From the NCBI RefSeq assembly GCF_963924245.1, contig NC_086284.1, forward strand, positions 161,501,653 to 161,565,652: a stretch of DNA of 64,000 nt, in the 5' to 3' direction. The position numbers and the translations under genes were made by a program. The notes under the pieces were generated by a model that saw only the letters and a program-made list of their open reading frames with translations, did no database searches and had not been told where the DNA came from. Of this stretch, positions 47,129 through 59,374 are shown piece after piece (positions within the stretch are counted from its first letter, which is position 1; every line of letters begins with the position of its first letter). The DNA is from Chroicocephalus ridibundus. Its lineage: Eukaryota > Chordata > Aves > Charadriiformes > Laridae.

Positions 47129-50100
47129 ATAAATTACAGATATAGCGAGGGTGGCGGGGACAAAGAAATCTCTCTGCCAGTCTCTCATGCCAGTGATGCC
47201 ACTGGCATCCTCCTTGCCATCAGCACCCTACTGCTGACTGATGCAAACCATTGCTGAAGCCAGGCAAAAAGCCATGGAAAGCCCTGCCCGGTTCCACTAT
47301 CACCTCCCTCAGCGCCCCAGCCCCAGCAACACGCTCCCAACATGGCTGGGTAATGCTGCATCCCTGTTTTGGAGAGGCGATGCCCCATGCAAGGGGTGGT
47401 GGTGCGTCCCAAGGGGCTTGTTAGGACAGATCAAAGCTGAGCGCCTACAACATATCTGTGTGGCACGCTGTACAAATGCGAGGCATTCACCTCTGTTTAT
47501 GTGCAGCGTGCTCCATAGTTTTGCATTTTGCCATGCTATGAAAGCTTCAAAAGTCCCATTTACATTAACAAGCCCATAAAGCATAAGGTTATTAAATGTT
47601 GTTTATAGTACCCTGTCTGAGAAGCTCTTTCAGTTACCAGCTGGTTCGATTTTTACTAAAAGCGAGTTTCACAAGGGCGCTAAGTTGCAGCTGCGTGTGT
47701 TGGAGGAGCTTGTGTTGAAAGGACATGAAAAACAGCAGCAATGCCATCGCCACACAATGCCTGAATTACTCTGCAGTAGGGGTGGTCAGTGTTTTCCTAG
47801 ATGAATTAAATATGTTGGCTTTGTGATTAAAAAATATGTTGTGTTTAAACATTTTAAAATTTATTTTCCATAAACCGTTTTTTGGCATTGGTTATTTTCT
47901 ACAAGCTTTACTGTAATTTTACTGAGGTCATTGTCTTAAAGAGCACATTTCACATTTGCATCTTTGGTGAAAAAGTCACAGTTTAGGTCATTTCATCACC
48001 TAGTAATCGCCAAAAAACCTAATAAAGTTATTGCATATGTGGAGTGATGGGTATTAGAAGCTGTGGCTGGGCAGGACATGGTCACGCAGAGTGAGGATGA
48101 GGTGAGAGCAACACAGCCAGCGTGGCATCGTGTGGAGCAGGCGTTTATGGAGAGCAGCTGGGCAGGAATGGTTGGAAAAAAAAGAGTTTAGATTGAGTTA
48201 AAGACGATGCCTGTTGATGTGCTGGGAAAAGTTTCATCCATGTCGGCCTACTGGGAAAGTGGCACTAAAAGCACATTCACAGTCTCAGGGGCTTTTTTCC
48301 CAAGAAGTTTTAAGTGGGGTCTCTGCGCAGACCTTCCGTGGCTGAAGCACAGGGTAAGAAGAGCACCTATAAGAAAGTCACTGGTGAATTTTCTTCACCG
48401 TTCTTAATTGCAAGAGATAAAGTAAAGAGTTTAGTAATCAAGTCTGGCATGCGTGCATGGGGCAAATGCCAGAGAGCACCTACTGCAGCAGGTGCCAGGG
48501 TTTGGGGAGCGTGGGGCAGGGCAGAGGGGCATCATGTTTCAGTGTCTGCTATAACGTGTCACTCAGGTGTGACAATGGCAGCAGCAACCTGTGTCCAGGA
48601 ATCATCAGGATAATGTATTTTATTTTATACCTGAAATAAGTTTTACAGATAACAAAATGTTTATTCTGTAAATCATTCTGAAGGCCATTTTCAGTTCAAA
48701 AGTATACAGCTGAAAATACTGTAAAAATGTATTTGCATTGAACCATGCCAGCAAAACTGAAGCAGCTTTCATTTTATTTTTTTTCCTGAAAGCATTCCCC
48801 TCTTTTCAGCTAGTCCTAGCTTTTAATACTGAGGATAAAGTCCACAAGCTTATGCTCAAATATTGACAGTGACTTGATTGCAACGATTAGGGAAGTGACT
48901 TGGCAGATAGGAAAGTTTAAGGCATTCACACCATGAAAAGCGTGAATAGAAATCCATTGGACTTAGAATTTACTTGGAGACGTTTAAGGAAAGTCAGTTT
49001 GTAGGGCAGAGTAAAAAAGCTCAAAAGCTTTGGAGAGTTAGTGAGATCCCTGGAAGATCAGATGCTATTTTTTTCTGAGACTCCTTGGGATGAAACTCTT
49101 CGGAGAATAGGTTTTATAGAGAAATTTCGCGTACCTCTTTGTTTCAGCCAGATTATATATATAGAAATATTACAACACAGATTTTCCAAAGGGAAAGCAT
49201 GTATAAGCCAGGCTATCGGACAGCACTGGGAGTATATGCTACCTGGCACGTTATGGATGTGCACATAGGAAACAACACTTACATGGTTAAATCATATCCC
49301 TCCTTTCTTATTTTTTTAATCTGAGATTCAGTGGGACAAACTCACCCCCTCATGAAAGATCTGGCAGCTCCCTCCGAGTCCTGAACCCTATCCAAGTGAT
49401 AATTATACCTGTTTGAAATCCGGGAGCCGAAAAGTAGCCTCCAGCCACTCAACAAAGGCTGCTCCAGTGCTCCTCCGAGGAAGCGGTGCCGACACTTCCC
49501 TTCTCCTTGTCTGCCTCCTGCTGAAACGCATTCGCACAGTTTCCTGAAGCCTCTAAGGCTTTTCCAGAGATCTGGTGGAACCAGACCTGGTATCTCATGA
49601 AGTATCATCGCATGCAAAGACAAAGAAACACCCCCACGGGCATAGTTAATGCAGACAAACCTTAATGGCGCTCCCCCTCCCCCCCTCCAGTTGCAAATGT
49701 ATAATTAATCTCAGTTCAAATTTACATGTTTGATCTGCTTCTTTTAGGCTTCAGGTGTCTTTGAAGGAAGGGGGAGACCCTGTGATTTGATCTGGTGTGC
49801 CCAGGCTCCGCTCCGCTCCGTGTTTTATGTGGACAGACCCCCCTGGTGTCCAGCGCTGGTCAGACATGGAGACCTCCTGGCTCCATGGTGTGGGGCAGGA
49901 GGGCAGGGGCCAGGGTGAATCCCAAACCTGGCCACATGAGCCCCTTCACCCCAAGCCACCATTTTCTCCAAGGCTCCCATGAGTGACATGGGGACCTTTG
50001 GGCCAGTGGTGGAAACCTTCTGCAGACAAGAGGAGCTAATCCTCCCACAAACAGACCCTGCGAGCCCTCACTCCGGCGCTGTAAAAGAAAAGAAAGGCGG

Positions 50101-53100
50101 AGAGATGAAAAACGTATCCACTTCAAACAGGGAAATTTCCATTTGAAGTGCCGTCTTCGAGTCAAATCCTCCCCAGCAGCAGCACTTTTTTCCCCCCTCA
50201 GTAGTGTGTATCAATTTCTTCTGACAACAGTTTCATGGCTTGGGGATAAACAAGCCCCAGCTCCATTGGTATTATATTTTACAACTACAGACAGACCACG
50301 GAGATTAAAATTCTTTGGATGAGTCACCAAAGACGGGGAGGGAGGAGGCAGGTCTGCCGGGCCCTGTGAACGCAAAACAAACTGAATCCAGCCTTTCATC
50401 CCGGGGGGAGCCATGGAGGCCGGGCCTTCCCCGGCTGGACGCAGGCGAGGAGGGCAGAGCTGAGGGGACACCGGCACCAGGGGCCCTGTGTGCTGTGGAG
50501 ATGGCAGAGGTGGCTTCTCGCCCTCACATCGGGGCTGGCTCGGGGCTGGGGAGGCCTTGGGGCTCTTCCCGCTCCTTACGGTGCAATATTTATTGCCCAT
50601 TTCCCTGGCAAACACGAGTCGCCGAAGGAGAAAATCGCATCTGTTTTTTACACAAGGCTTTTGTTTTTGTTTTACTTTCCCGCTGGAACCAAAAGCCTCC
50701 CTTAAATGTTTTCTTCCTCAAAGTGCAGCATTTTGGTTTCGTCTCTGGAGTTTTTTTAAGTCCTTCGTGAACTAAAGCAACACGGAACTCCGCGTGCTGA
50801 CACACGTTGCTTCAAATGTTTCCTGCTGAAAACGTCAGTCAAACTGTCCCTTTCCCTGGTCCACCCTCCTTTCCCACCTTCCCGACTGAAATCCCTGATG
50901 AATTTGTTGCGAAGCCTAGATGATTCAAATATGCTTTATCAGAAAAAAAAAATAAAAAAATAATGTGCTGGAGGAAAATCACCCTGTGGCATCCCAGCTT
51001 GCCTGGGAAACTGCCTTCACTGAGATGGTAGCCGGAGGGAGCTGTTTTAGGCCACTGGTGGCAATCTTTCTGCTTAAGGCTGCCTTCTGTACAGCTTTAA
51101 TCCCTTTGTGCAGAGGGAGCTGGAGCCAGGAGCTGCCACCAGAGTATTTTCTCTTACAGTGCATATTTTTTTATTACATCAGATTATGGTTTTACACCTC
51201 AGCATCCAACCCAGCCACCAATCCTCCACGCTAGACGTTACCCTTGCAGGCCAGCGAGACGGGGGTAGTTCTGGCCTAACACTGGGACATTCAGGAGAAG
51301 TCCCCCAAGAGCCTTTGCTAGCTGTCTGCACAACTGAAGATTTCCGAAAACTTTGTTAACTTGCTTCACACCCAGGACATGTCCAGACTCTAGATAAAGG
51401 AGGACTCAAATCCTACAGAAGTGCCCCAGCCCCTTTTCCTGGATCTCCTGCTCCAAGCGGCACTGGTCTCTGCTGAGACAGGCTTGTAGAAGTACAGTGG
51501 GAAGATCCCTAGAAGACTTCCCTGCCTCTGCAGTTGGCATTAACTCAATTACCAGCTCCCATTTCTCCCTCACTGATCCACTTGCCTCATGGCTGTTTTT
51601 TTTGGGCAGAAGCACAGCCTGGAAGCTCAGCACGGCACTTCCTTGAGTGGCCATGACTTTCCTCAGCAGCTTGCTCAGCTCCCGGGCATTGCATGGGGTG
51701 CGCTGCAGGTGGCAGAGGGCAATTCTGGTGTCCCAGGCTGCCCTCCCAGCACTTCTTGTCCATGTCTCACCCTTCTGCTAGCTTCAGCCTGCTCTCATGC
51801 TGTCCTCTCCCCTTGCAAAGAGAAGTCAAGGCTGCACATAGATAGAGCCACTCAGTGGAGTTTTGCATGCCAGGAACAAGTGGTTGTGTCTTCATCCTCC
51901 TTCTGATGGAGACAGTGGGACTCAAACGTCCCCTTGAACAACCTGACACACTCTCAGCTTCTGTCCCTTAGCACATGAACACGTGCAGATGGCAAAAGTG
52001 AGGTGGCGTGTTTAGCACTTCACACCAGTCTAGGTCCTGTGTCCTCAGAGCACAGAGGAATTTAGGCACTTCACTGGCATTGAACTCAAGGTGCGGATCT
52101 GGCCCAGAGGCTCTGCTTTGTAGCCAGAGGACTACAAAAAACTTTTGAAAGTTTTGCACTGACTACTTGAAACTTTGAACAGCTTACAAGCTCTTCTGTT
52201 TTCGGTTTAGATTGTGACAGGAATGAACCCATCCCTCCAGCAGTGCCAGAAGCTGTAGGAGAAGACGGGCACGCAGGGCTGCTGCACGCCGGCAGGGCTG
52301 GTGCTGAGCTCGGGACAGCTGGGGCCGGGCTCTGCAGAGAGGTACCACCATGCCCAGCGGCGCTCATAGGTGCAGAAGGAATTGGTCCCTGAACCAGGGC
52401 TTGGTATTTAAACAGGAAAGACCAATAAAAAGTGAGAATAAAGGAAGTGATTTTTGTGCCCATTCCCAGACAGGGCACCACGACATAGGAAGATGAAATG
52501 AATTGGTACAGGCTGGACAAGTCCATGGTGGATCAGAGCGCTGACAGCTGCTCTCTGGAGATGTACCCAAATGCCTCAACCTTACATTGAACTTTTCTCT
52601 CCAGAAACTGGTCTGTGAAGGAGGATTCACTTTCTGCCAGAGGAGCAGGGAGGAAAGGAGACAGCAATGGTGCTCTTGGCTGCTATTGATAATCATCAAA
52701 TAGTTTGAATTCCTGCCTGAGAGACAAGGAAACGAATATTTGTCTCACAAACAAGGCTTCATGTTTCTCAATCAAGATAAAATTTCTGCCTCATGCACTG
52801 ACCATTAATGGAAGAGCTCACGGGGTCTGGCAGGAAGAGCAGCCAGATGCCTGCATGTCTCCTGAAATAACGGGATTTTTGGAAGCTTTGTCCAGGTCAT
52901 CTGCAGCCCTGGGACTGAGGTGGGGAGGGATGAGAGGAACAGGAGGGACAAACCTTCTCCAGAGTTGCACACAGCTCCCAGCACGCCACATGCCTGTGAG
53001 CAAGGGTCTCTCTCCCTCCATGCTCGGTCCTCTGTGGCCTGGCTGGCTGCCCTACAGGTGCTGCAGCCCTTTTCCCCGAGACACCCCCTTCCCTGGGGGA

Positions 53101-53362
53101 TTTTTTGTGTTATGGAGGTGCCCACCGGTGTTGCAGGCTCGCAGCACACACAGAGCTGCCTGCACAGCCCTGCCTGCACCCAAAGGTCCCCACGTCTCGG
53201 GCTGGGCAATGAGGTTTCCACAGGTGGAGAGGTTTCCCCTCCACGCCAGGGCTCAGTCCCCCCACGACGGAGGGGCTTTGGCCCTGCAGACACACACAGG
53301 CTTATGTTGGGAAGGAGGCGGACTAAGTCCTTTCTGGGCTAGACTCACAGTACACAGATAGT

Positions 53363-53426
53363 CAAAATACTCAAAATGGAGAAGAAAATATGCAAAATAC
53401 TCAAAAAAATCAAAATGGAGAAGAAA
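53363..53426. repeat. Imperfect two-copy repeat, about 25-bp unit with insertion
   Basis: caaaatactcaaaatggaga at 53363 recurs from 53393 with nine extra bases (aaaaaatca-like) inside the second copy. Confidence 0.65.
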
Positions 53427-53723
53427 GTGCTTGTCACAGTCCTTTCTGTATCTGCCTGATAAAAAAACCTCCTATGAGAAGTGAATGGAGAAAAATCCCT
53501 TTAGCAGCAGCTACAGTATAAATACCCTCCAGGGAAAAAAAATAATTTACAGTGATACTTTTTTCTTCCTCATCCAAGGAGTGGTTAAGGATTTGGCAGG
53601 GAAACACTGGAGAAACTGATCAGCCTACCTATGATTTTAAAGCCTGATAACTTGTCTGTGAATATCATAAATTTATAGCCCAACAATAATAAGTGTTAGT
53701 CAAAAATAAACCAACCAGATTGC

Positions 53724-53747
53724 TTTTTTTTTTTTTTTTTTTTTTTT
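53724..53747. repeat. T24 homopolymer
   Basis: Twenty-four uninterrupted T residues, with no recognisable retroelement or retrocopy flanking. Confidence 0.8.
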
Positions 53748-56700
53748 AAGATTAAAAGCGCAAACAGGTTACAATTCTTAAAAGCTAAGAGCTGGGTAAC
53801 CAGGTGATTTACCAGCAAGGCATTCCCCCAGCTGGGAAACCCACGTTTTCATTCTGCCTGGAATTGCAAAAGGGGTAACAAAAAGTTATGGAATTTTATT
53901 ATTTTTTTGGCAGTGCATCCTGGAGCCTGCTGTCTGAGGAATGAAATAGAGATGAAGCGCAGCATTGGTACCCCAAGACGCAACTGCTGTAACCCAGAGG
54001 GCTCCTGGTTGCTTGCCACAGGGGGATGTTGCTGCCCACAGGGCCCAGGGAGGTTTTGGTGGCTGTTCTATGTCTTCCCTCTACCCTGGGAGGTGAAGAG
54101 GGACCATCTGGGGCAGAAGCGTGCTTGGTGCTTGTGCTGACATAGAAAAGCTTTACGCAGTCCCTCGTTTGCTGCAGGCTAGGCAGGGTTCAGAGATCCA
54201 GATCCTCCTCCGTTATTCCAACTACTGCATTTGGTTGCTTTTCGTCTCCCTCCTTTCCCCCTTAAATTTTGTCATAAAACCCTAACGTCTTGTCCTCGAG
54301 TGTGTATATTCACAGCGCTGGCAGGCTGCTGTTCTCCCTGGGCGGCTCTTCCCTAGGAGGGTGCTCAGGTTTGATAATCTCCTGCCGCTTAATTGACTCA
54401 GGTAATAAGCTGCTGTTCTAACGCATCAGGGCTGGGACCTTATCGCACACACACCCGTCCCCACATCTTCCCCTGTGGGAGCTGCAGCCCTCCCTCCCCT
54501 TGGGCACCTGCAGGGGCCCCCTCCCCATCTATTTCTTCTTCCCCTCCTGACAGACAATAGGAGAACAGGTTCCTCGGGTTTGCAATTCACCGGGAAGATC
54601 AGAAAGCCTGATCTACCCAACTTCCCACCCCATGCTGGCTTGCTGGGGCTGAGAAGGGAGAGAGGAAGAGCCCGGGCTCCCACCTCACCTCTGTGACATG
54701 AGGCACAGCTTGCGCAGGGGGAGAAAAAGGGGTCGGTGCCTCAGTTTCCTCAGGCACCGAGGGAAGAGAGAACGAAGGAAAATGCTTCTCCCTTTCCAAC
54801 TGCCTGCTGGGCAAAGCTGAGGCCGAGCGGAAAGCGGGTGCTGGCTGTAGCTCCAGCTGGGGTGGGGGAATGGGGGGAAGAGCAGTCCAGGCTGCCCCGG
54901 CACCTCCATTTAGGAACAGGCTCCATCACAAGGCTGACTCAAACACCTCTGTCTGAGGGAGGGCAGCCCAGCCCCTGCGTGTCTTCTGCTAAACTAGTAA
55001 ATGTTAGATTAAGTGCTGGCAGATGACTCCATTTCCCTTTCCTGGTCCTAATCTCTGCAATTAAGGCTGGTGATTATTTTGGTTTCTGAACTTTATACAC
55101 AACATGAACCAAAGCAGTCTCCTGAGCTTTGGGGATGAGGGTGCAGTAAGATGGGGATGTGGTCAGTGACATGAAAGCCAGCAGCACTCCCCGCTGCTGC
55201 AGGGAATGACTCCCACCCTCCTGTTACGTATTGCAATTAAAAAATAATAAAAAAACCCCATCAGAAACCGCATAATTACTGGTGCTTTGTGGGTGCCAGG
55301 AGGTTGCCATCCTCCTCTCCCTCCCACCGTGCCAAGCACCTGCCCCCGGTGTCACCCTGGCTGGAGAGCTGCAGAGCTCCCGCTTTTCTGCCGTACGCCT
55401 CCCGCTGCCACCTCTCCAGGCAGAAACCCAGAGGCGCTGGTGATCAAAAGCCCTGGCGCTAGGACAGGGCTCAAGAGAGCAAAGCAAATGCCAGGTACAG
55501 GCAGGGCCCGCTGCTTAATTGAAGCCTTCCTTCTGCGCGCAGGGGAGCGTGCTGGCACATGCTGCGGGAGGGATATTGCTTTGTCTGATCGCTTTGAAGA
55601 CTGGGGGGCGGAGGGAGAGGAGAAGAGGCCAGTTAAGTGTGTTTATGTTTGAGAGGAACAAAGGAGAGCGGAGGAGAGGCCGGGGGTGCCTGCGCCAGAG
55701 ATGTGTCAGAGATCACTTGTTCCTCCTGGGCCAGAACACCAGCCTGGGACCACCAGCGGAGGAGGAAGCGGTACGCAGGGAGCTGTGTTTAAAGCAGGGA
55801 GAGGAGAGACAGAGGCAGAGAAAAAAGACTCCCAAGAGGCTTAGGATGGTGATAAATGTGACACAGGTTAGACACCGGGCTCCCAACCAGCAGGGTGCAC
55901 AAATACACCCCAGCAGATAGCGCTGCAGGCACGTACCTTGGCTGGGTCCTGGTTTTGCTTGGGGGAGGCTGAGTTAGGGAGCCCCAGAGTACACAAAGTT
56001 GAATCAAGTCAAAGAGAAGGAGGCCGCCAGCAGCACCCCAGCTCTGCCACCCGTTATGGCAAATGAAGCACGTGTCCCCCCATCTGCAACGCTGTTGGGA
56101 GGAACTGCCTTCCTGGGGGGGGGTCCCACACAGCCCAGAGGCCGAGCACTGCGCCCTGGCAAGCGGCACCCGCCAGCACGGGGGATGCATTTAGGGGGAT
56201 CTCTTTCAGTGTCATCCACCACCACCAAAAACCCGAAGTGCTTTTCTGTTTGTTATTCAATGCCATGCTAACGGTGACGGGAACAGCACCTGCACAAGCC
56301 CCTGAGCACCCAGCGAACAGTGGGTTCCTGGCAAGAGAGGAAATGCTTGCTCGTGCTCCCTGTGGCTGCACAGCACCGGTCCCTGCAGCAAGCCCTGTGA
56401 GCAGAGAGAGGAGGAAGGTGCCATTGAAGCCACCAGCAGAGACAATACCTTCTTGTTCCCAGAGGCGGTAGCTCTGTTTCGGCAGGTCCAATCAGTAAGT
56501 TAAAATGTCTTGTTGTCGAGCAGAGAGTAAGATAAATGCAGTGAGCTGTGTGTTCTCACTAAAAAGAAGCCCGCATCCAAGGACTGGTTTTATCGCACTG
56601 GCTGAAGGCAGACTTAATGCAGACACCCTGTGCAAGCCCTGAGGACAGCAAACCTCCTGCTGCTGGTCACCGTACAGATGACTGCAGAATCGGCTGCAGC

Positions 56701-58269
56701 TATGCAAGCAACAGCTGAGTGCCTGCGGTTGGACAGAGGTGTGAAACAGCTCCAGGGGTGTGGGGTAGATGCAGATCTCCTACTGCGGTTTCCTACCAAA
56801 AAAGAAAAAGAAGAAAAAAAACCCCTAGCAATCATTCACCAAAGCTTTTTCAGTTTTTTAGGGAAGGGAGGGAAGCACATCGTACATTAGCAGATATTTC
56901 TGAGTTCTCGGTAACCTTCTATGAAAGCAGAGATGGTCCAATAACCACACCATCTCTTTGGTGTTGCCAAAACGCTTCTGCAGATCCACCTGTACTCCAG
57001 CACAGGAATTTTAATATTGCGTGCCTACCCTACCTACCAATTTTTAAAACATAGTTTTTCAAATGCAGGTTTAAAAAAGCTAGTTGACAGCCTTATTTGG
57101 AGAAAAAAAGACAAGCTTGAATTAGAAAAACATCCAGGTTTAAAGAAAGAACTGGGAGACATCTTACATTTTTACTCTTACTTTTTTAGGTGGTTAGGAA
57201 ACCATCTCCTCCATACAGCACAGCATATGACCAAAAGTAGGACTAGCTTTGCAACAGGAAACCAAAACTGACAGCACTTCTTGCATTCTTGAATGCTAAT
57301 GCATGAACGCTGATGATCAGAAGACTGAAAGCACGCATATGAGAGCACCCCCATGGTACAGGATTTCTGCTTGTTGTAAAAAAAATTAAATTTGTCTTTT
57401 AGCGGCAACTGTGTTTGAGAAATGTTTCTTTATTTTTAAACATGAATGTTGTAAGGGTTCCCTTGCATTCCACATCAGAGAGTCTGAAATATTTATAGAC
57501 AGAAAATTCTGCATGGAACATGCACTTCTGCAGAAGATTTGAGACCAACAATTTGTCTTTCAGTCACTTGAGGCTAATTCACATTGCTCAGTGAAATGAT
57601 TTTTGTTTGAAATTCAGCAAGTGTGTCTCAGACCTCAAAGATGGAAATCTGGAACAATTCCACTGGAGAAAACAGGGGAAAACAAGAAACTGTCTTTAAA
57701 GTCAGACTCCCAAGGACTCACAGCAGTGACTATTACCGCATGCGCTGCCTCTGCGCCTGCAGCAAATACAGCATTTGAACTTAAGAAACCGATAAGCACA
57801 AAGTGATTAAGACAGTAAAATGCCATTGTGCGTCCTGAGATCAACAGGTTTCGGCTGAGATCCTAAACTTAAAGGGATGTTTCATCAAAAGGCACTCGAG
57901 TCCATCAATCACTATCTGCTCCTTCTACACGAGTCCCTGGCAGGGGGCCACTCTTGCTTTGAGGTTTTATTTTCCTCCGGCCGCCCTCTTGTGTCTGCAC
58001 ACGGGCTTACAGGCAAGCTCCATCCCCTACCCAGTAAGGTGGACCCAGCAGGCCCCGAGAAGACACACTCTTGTCATAACCAAGTTGAGAAAACAGCACT
58101 GCGTTGCCCTTCTCTTGTATCCTGCAAGAAATACTGCCCTCTGCACATTTTTTTTTTTTGCAAGATCCATCAGCTGAAGTCACAAAAGGTGGTGGGTTTC
58201 AAGCTCATATATGTTCTTAAAAGTAGACAACAGACATTTTAGCCACAGAATAAACATGACACAGACACA

Positions 58270-59266
58270 CTGCAGCGTTCATCTTCCCATTTTATTTGTA
58301 GTCCCCAATGATCCTGCAGGGACGGTCAGCTTCCCCTCCAGTCTCGGTTAACGAATGGAAAAGAAACATCAGGAGTCGCATCTTACTGGGCCTGACCCTG
58401 CAATTGCACTCACTCAAATCAGAGCTGCAGAATACAGGGAGCAGTATTACCCAATCCAACTTTTACACGCTTAGGACTTTGCAACATGTTGGATTAGCAA
58501 ATCTATAAGTTGTTAAGTCACAACTTTTACTGGGCAAACAAAACCTTTCAAAGCAACATTCTCAGCCCTACTAGCGTTTCCACAAGACTGTGGAACACTT
58601 ACTTGTACTGAGCCAAGTACACCAGGTGCTGTGTTAAATGGGAGAGGGTGGGGGAAAAGAGGAGGACTGTGCCTCAAGCCTAGCTAGACCCTCTCAACCC
58701 AAGCCGGAGACCACTCCCAACTCCATATTTCTTACCCAATTGCCACAAAACATGCAACAATATAGACTATGCATAAAGGTATCTCCAAACAGAGCAACCT
58801 CTCCCTGCCCAGAAGCACTATACCCTGCCTATCAGAGTACTTCTATATGCAGAAAGAGCTCCAGGCACTCAGGTGTGGAGACAGCAGGTCTGGTTCATAC
58901 GCCGTCTTCGCTGATGGAGGTGGTCTTGCAGCACAGCAATTAGTGACAACTCGGGCAAGTCTGAAGTCCTGCCTGTAGAATCATCAGGCAAAGGGGGGAG
59001 GGACTGCATATAAAACCCAAGACTTACTTATTTCTTTGCCCTTTCCTCACAAGAAAAGAACACCATATAACAAGGAGGAGGGAGGGGGCATTAATTATAC
59101 TGAGGAGTGGTTAAAAATATGAGTATTCGCAACTGTTGTTTTTCCAGAACAGGGATGTGATATCTGAGCATCCTACAGAGTCCAAGAGGTGCGGGAAGAT
59201 GGTGGTTCTAGTCAGTTTTGCGTAAGGCCTGGAGATGTCGCTGTGCTTCTGTTGCTTTGTCAGTTC
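58270..59266 (-). other. RTCB: RTCB 3' untranslated region (inferred)
   Basis: From the RTCB stop to just past a - strand AATAAA (TTTATT on + at 58291-58296), about 1 kb. Frames here on + overlap each other and lack homology. Confidence 0.6.
58291..58296 (-). promoter_or_regulatory. RTCB: Probable RTCB poly(A) signal AATAAA
   Basis: Canonical hexamer on the - strand about 970 bases after the stop codon. Confidence 0.5.
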
Positions 59267-59374
59267 CTAGCCTTTTATAACAGCAATAGGTCGCAGTTTA
59301 ATGGCTTTCTTGCTGATGCCAGCTGCGTGGCAGGTGTTAACCACATCTGTCACGTTCTTATAAGACTCTGGTGC
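59267..59374 (-). CDS. RTCB: RTCB terminal coding exon with stop
   Basis: Thirty-five codons plus [23 protein letters not shown] then [14 protein letters not shown], the conserved C-terminus. Acceptor CTCCAG. Confidence 0.97.
   Translation of the reverse strand, partial: APESYKNVTDVVNTCHAAGISKKAIKLRPIAVIKG

Larger units (their letters stand above)
46291..58265. other. Intergenic region, no gene seen
   Basis: About 12 kb between the CR1 fragment and the RTCB 3' end. GC content rises at 49.7-56.5 kb and produces long overlapping spurious frames. A/T-rich patches with dense homeodomain-type cores occur at about 47.8-48.05, 49.7, 54.37-54.42 and 55.0-55.1 kb. No exon chain or RNA gene could be supported. 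Confidence 0.55.

Noticed and set aside
52705..53361. 218-residue + strand frame
   Set aside because: It overlaps a 162-residue - strand frame, has no recognisable domain or splice logic, and lies in GC-rich DNA where long chance frames are common.
53724..53747. Poly(T) as the tail of a - strand processed pseudogene
   Set aside because: The sequence to its right has no recognisable gene or element body.
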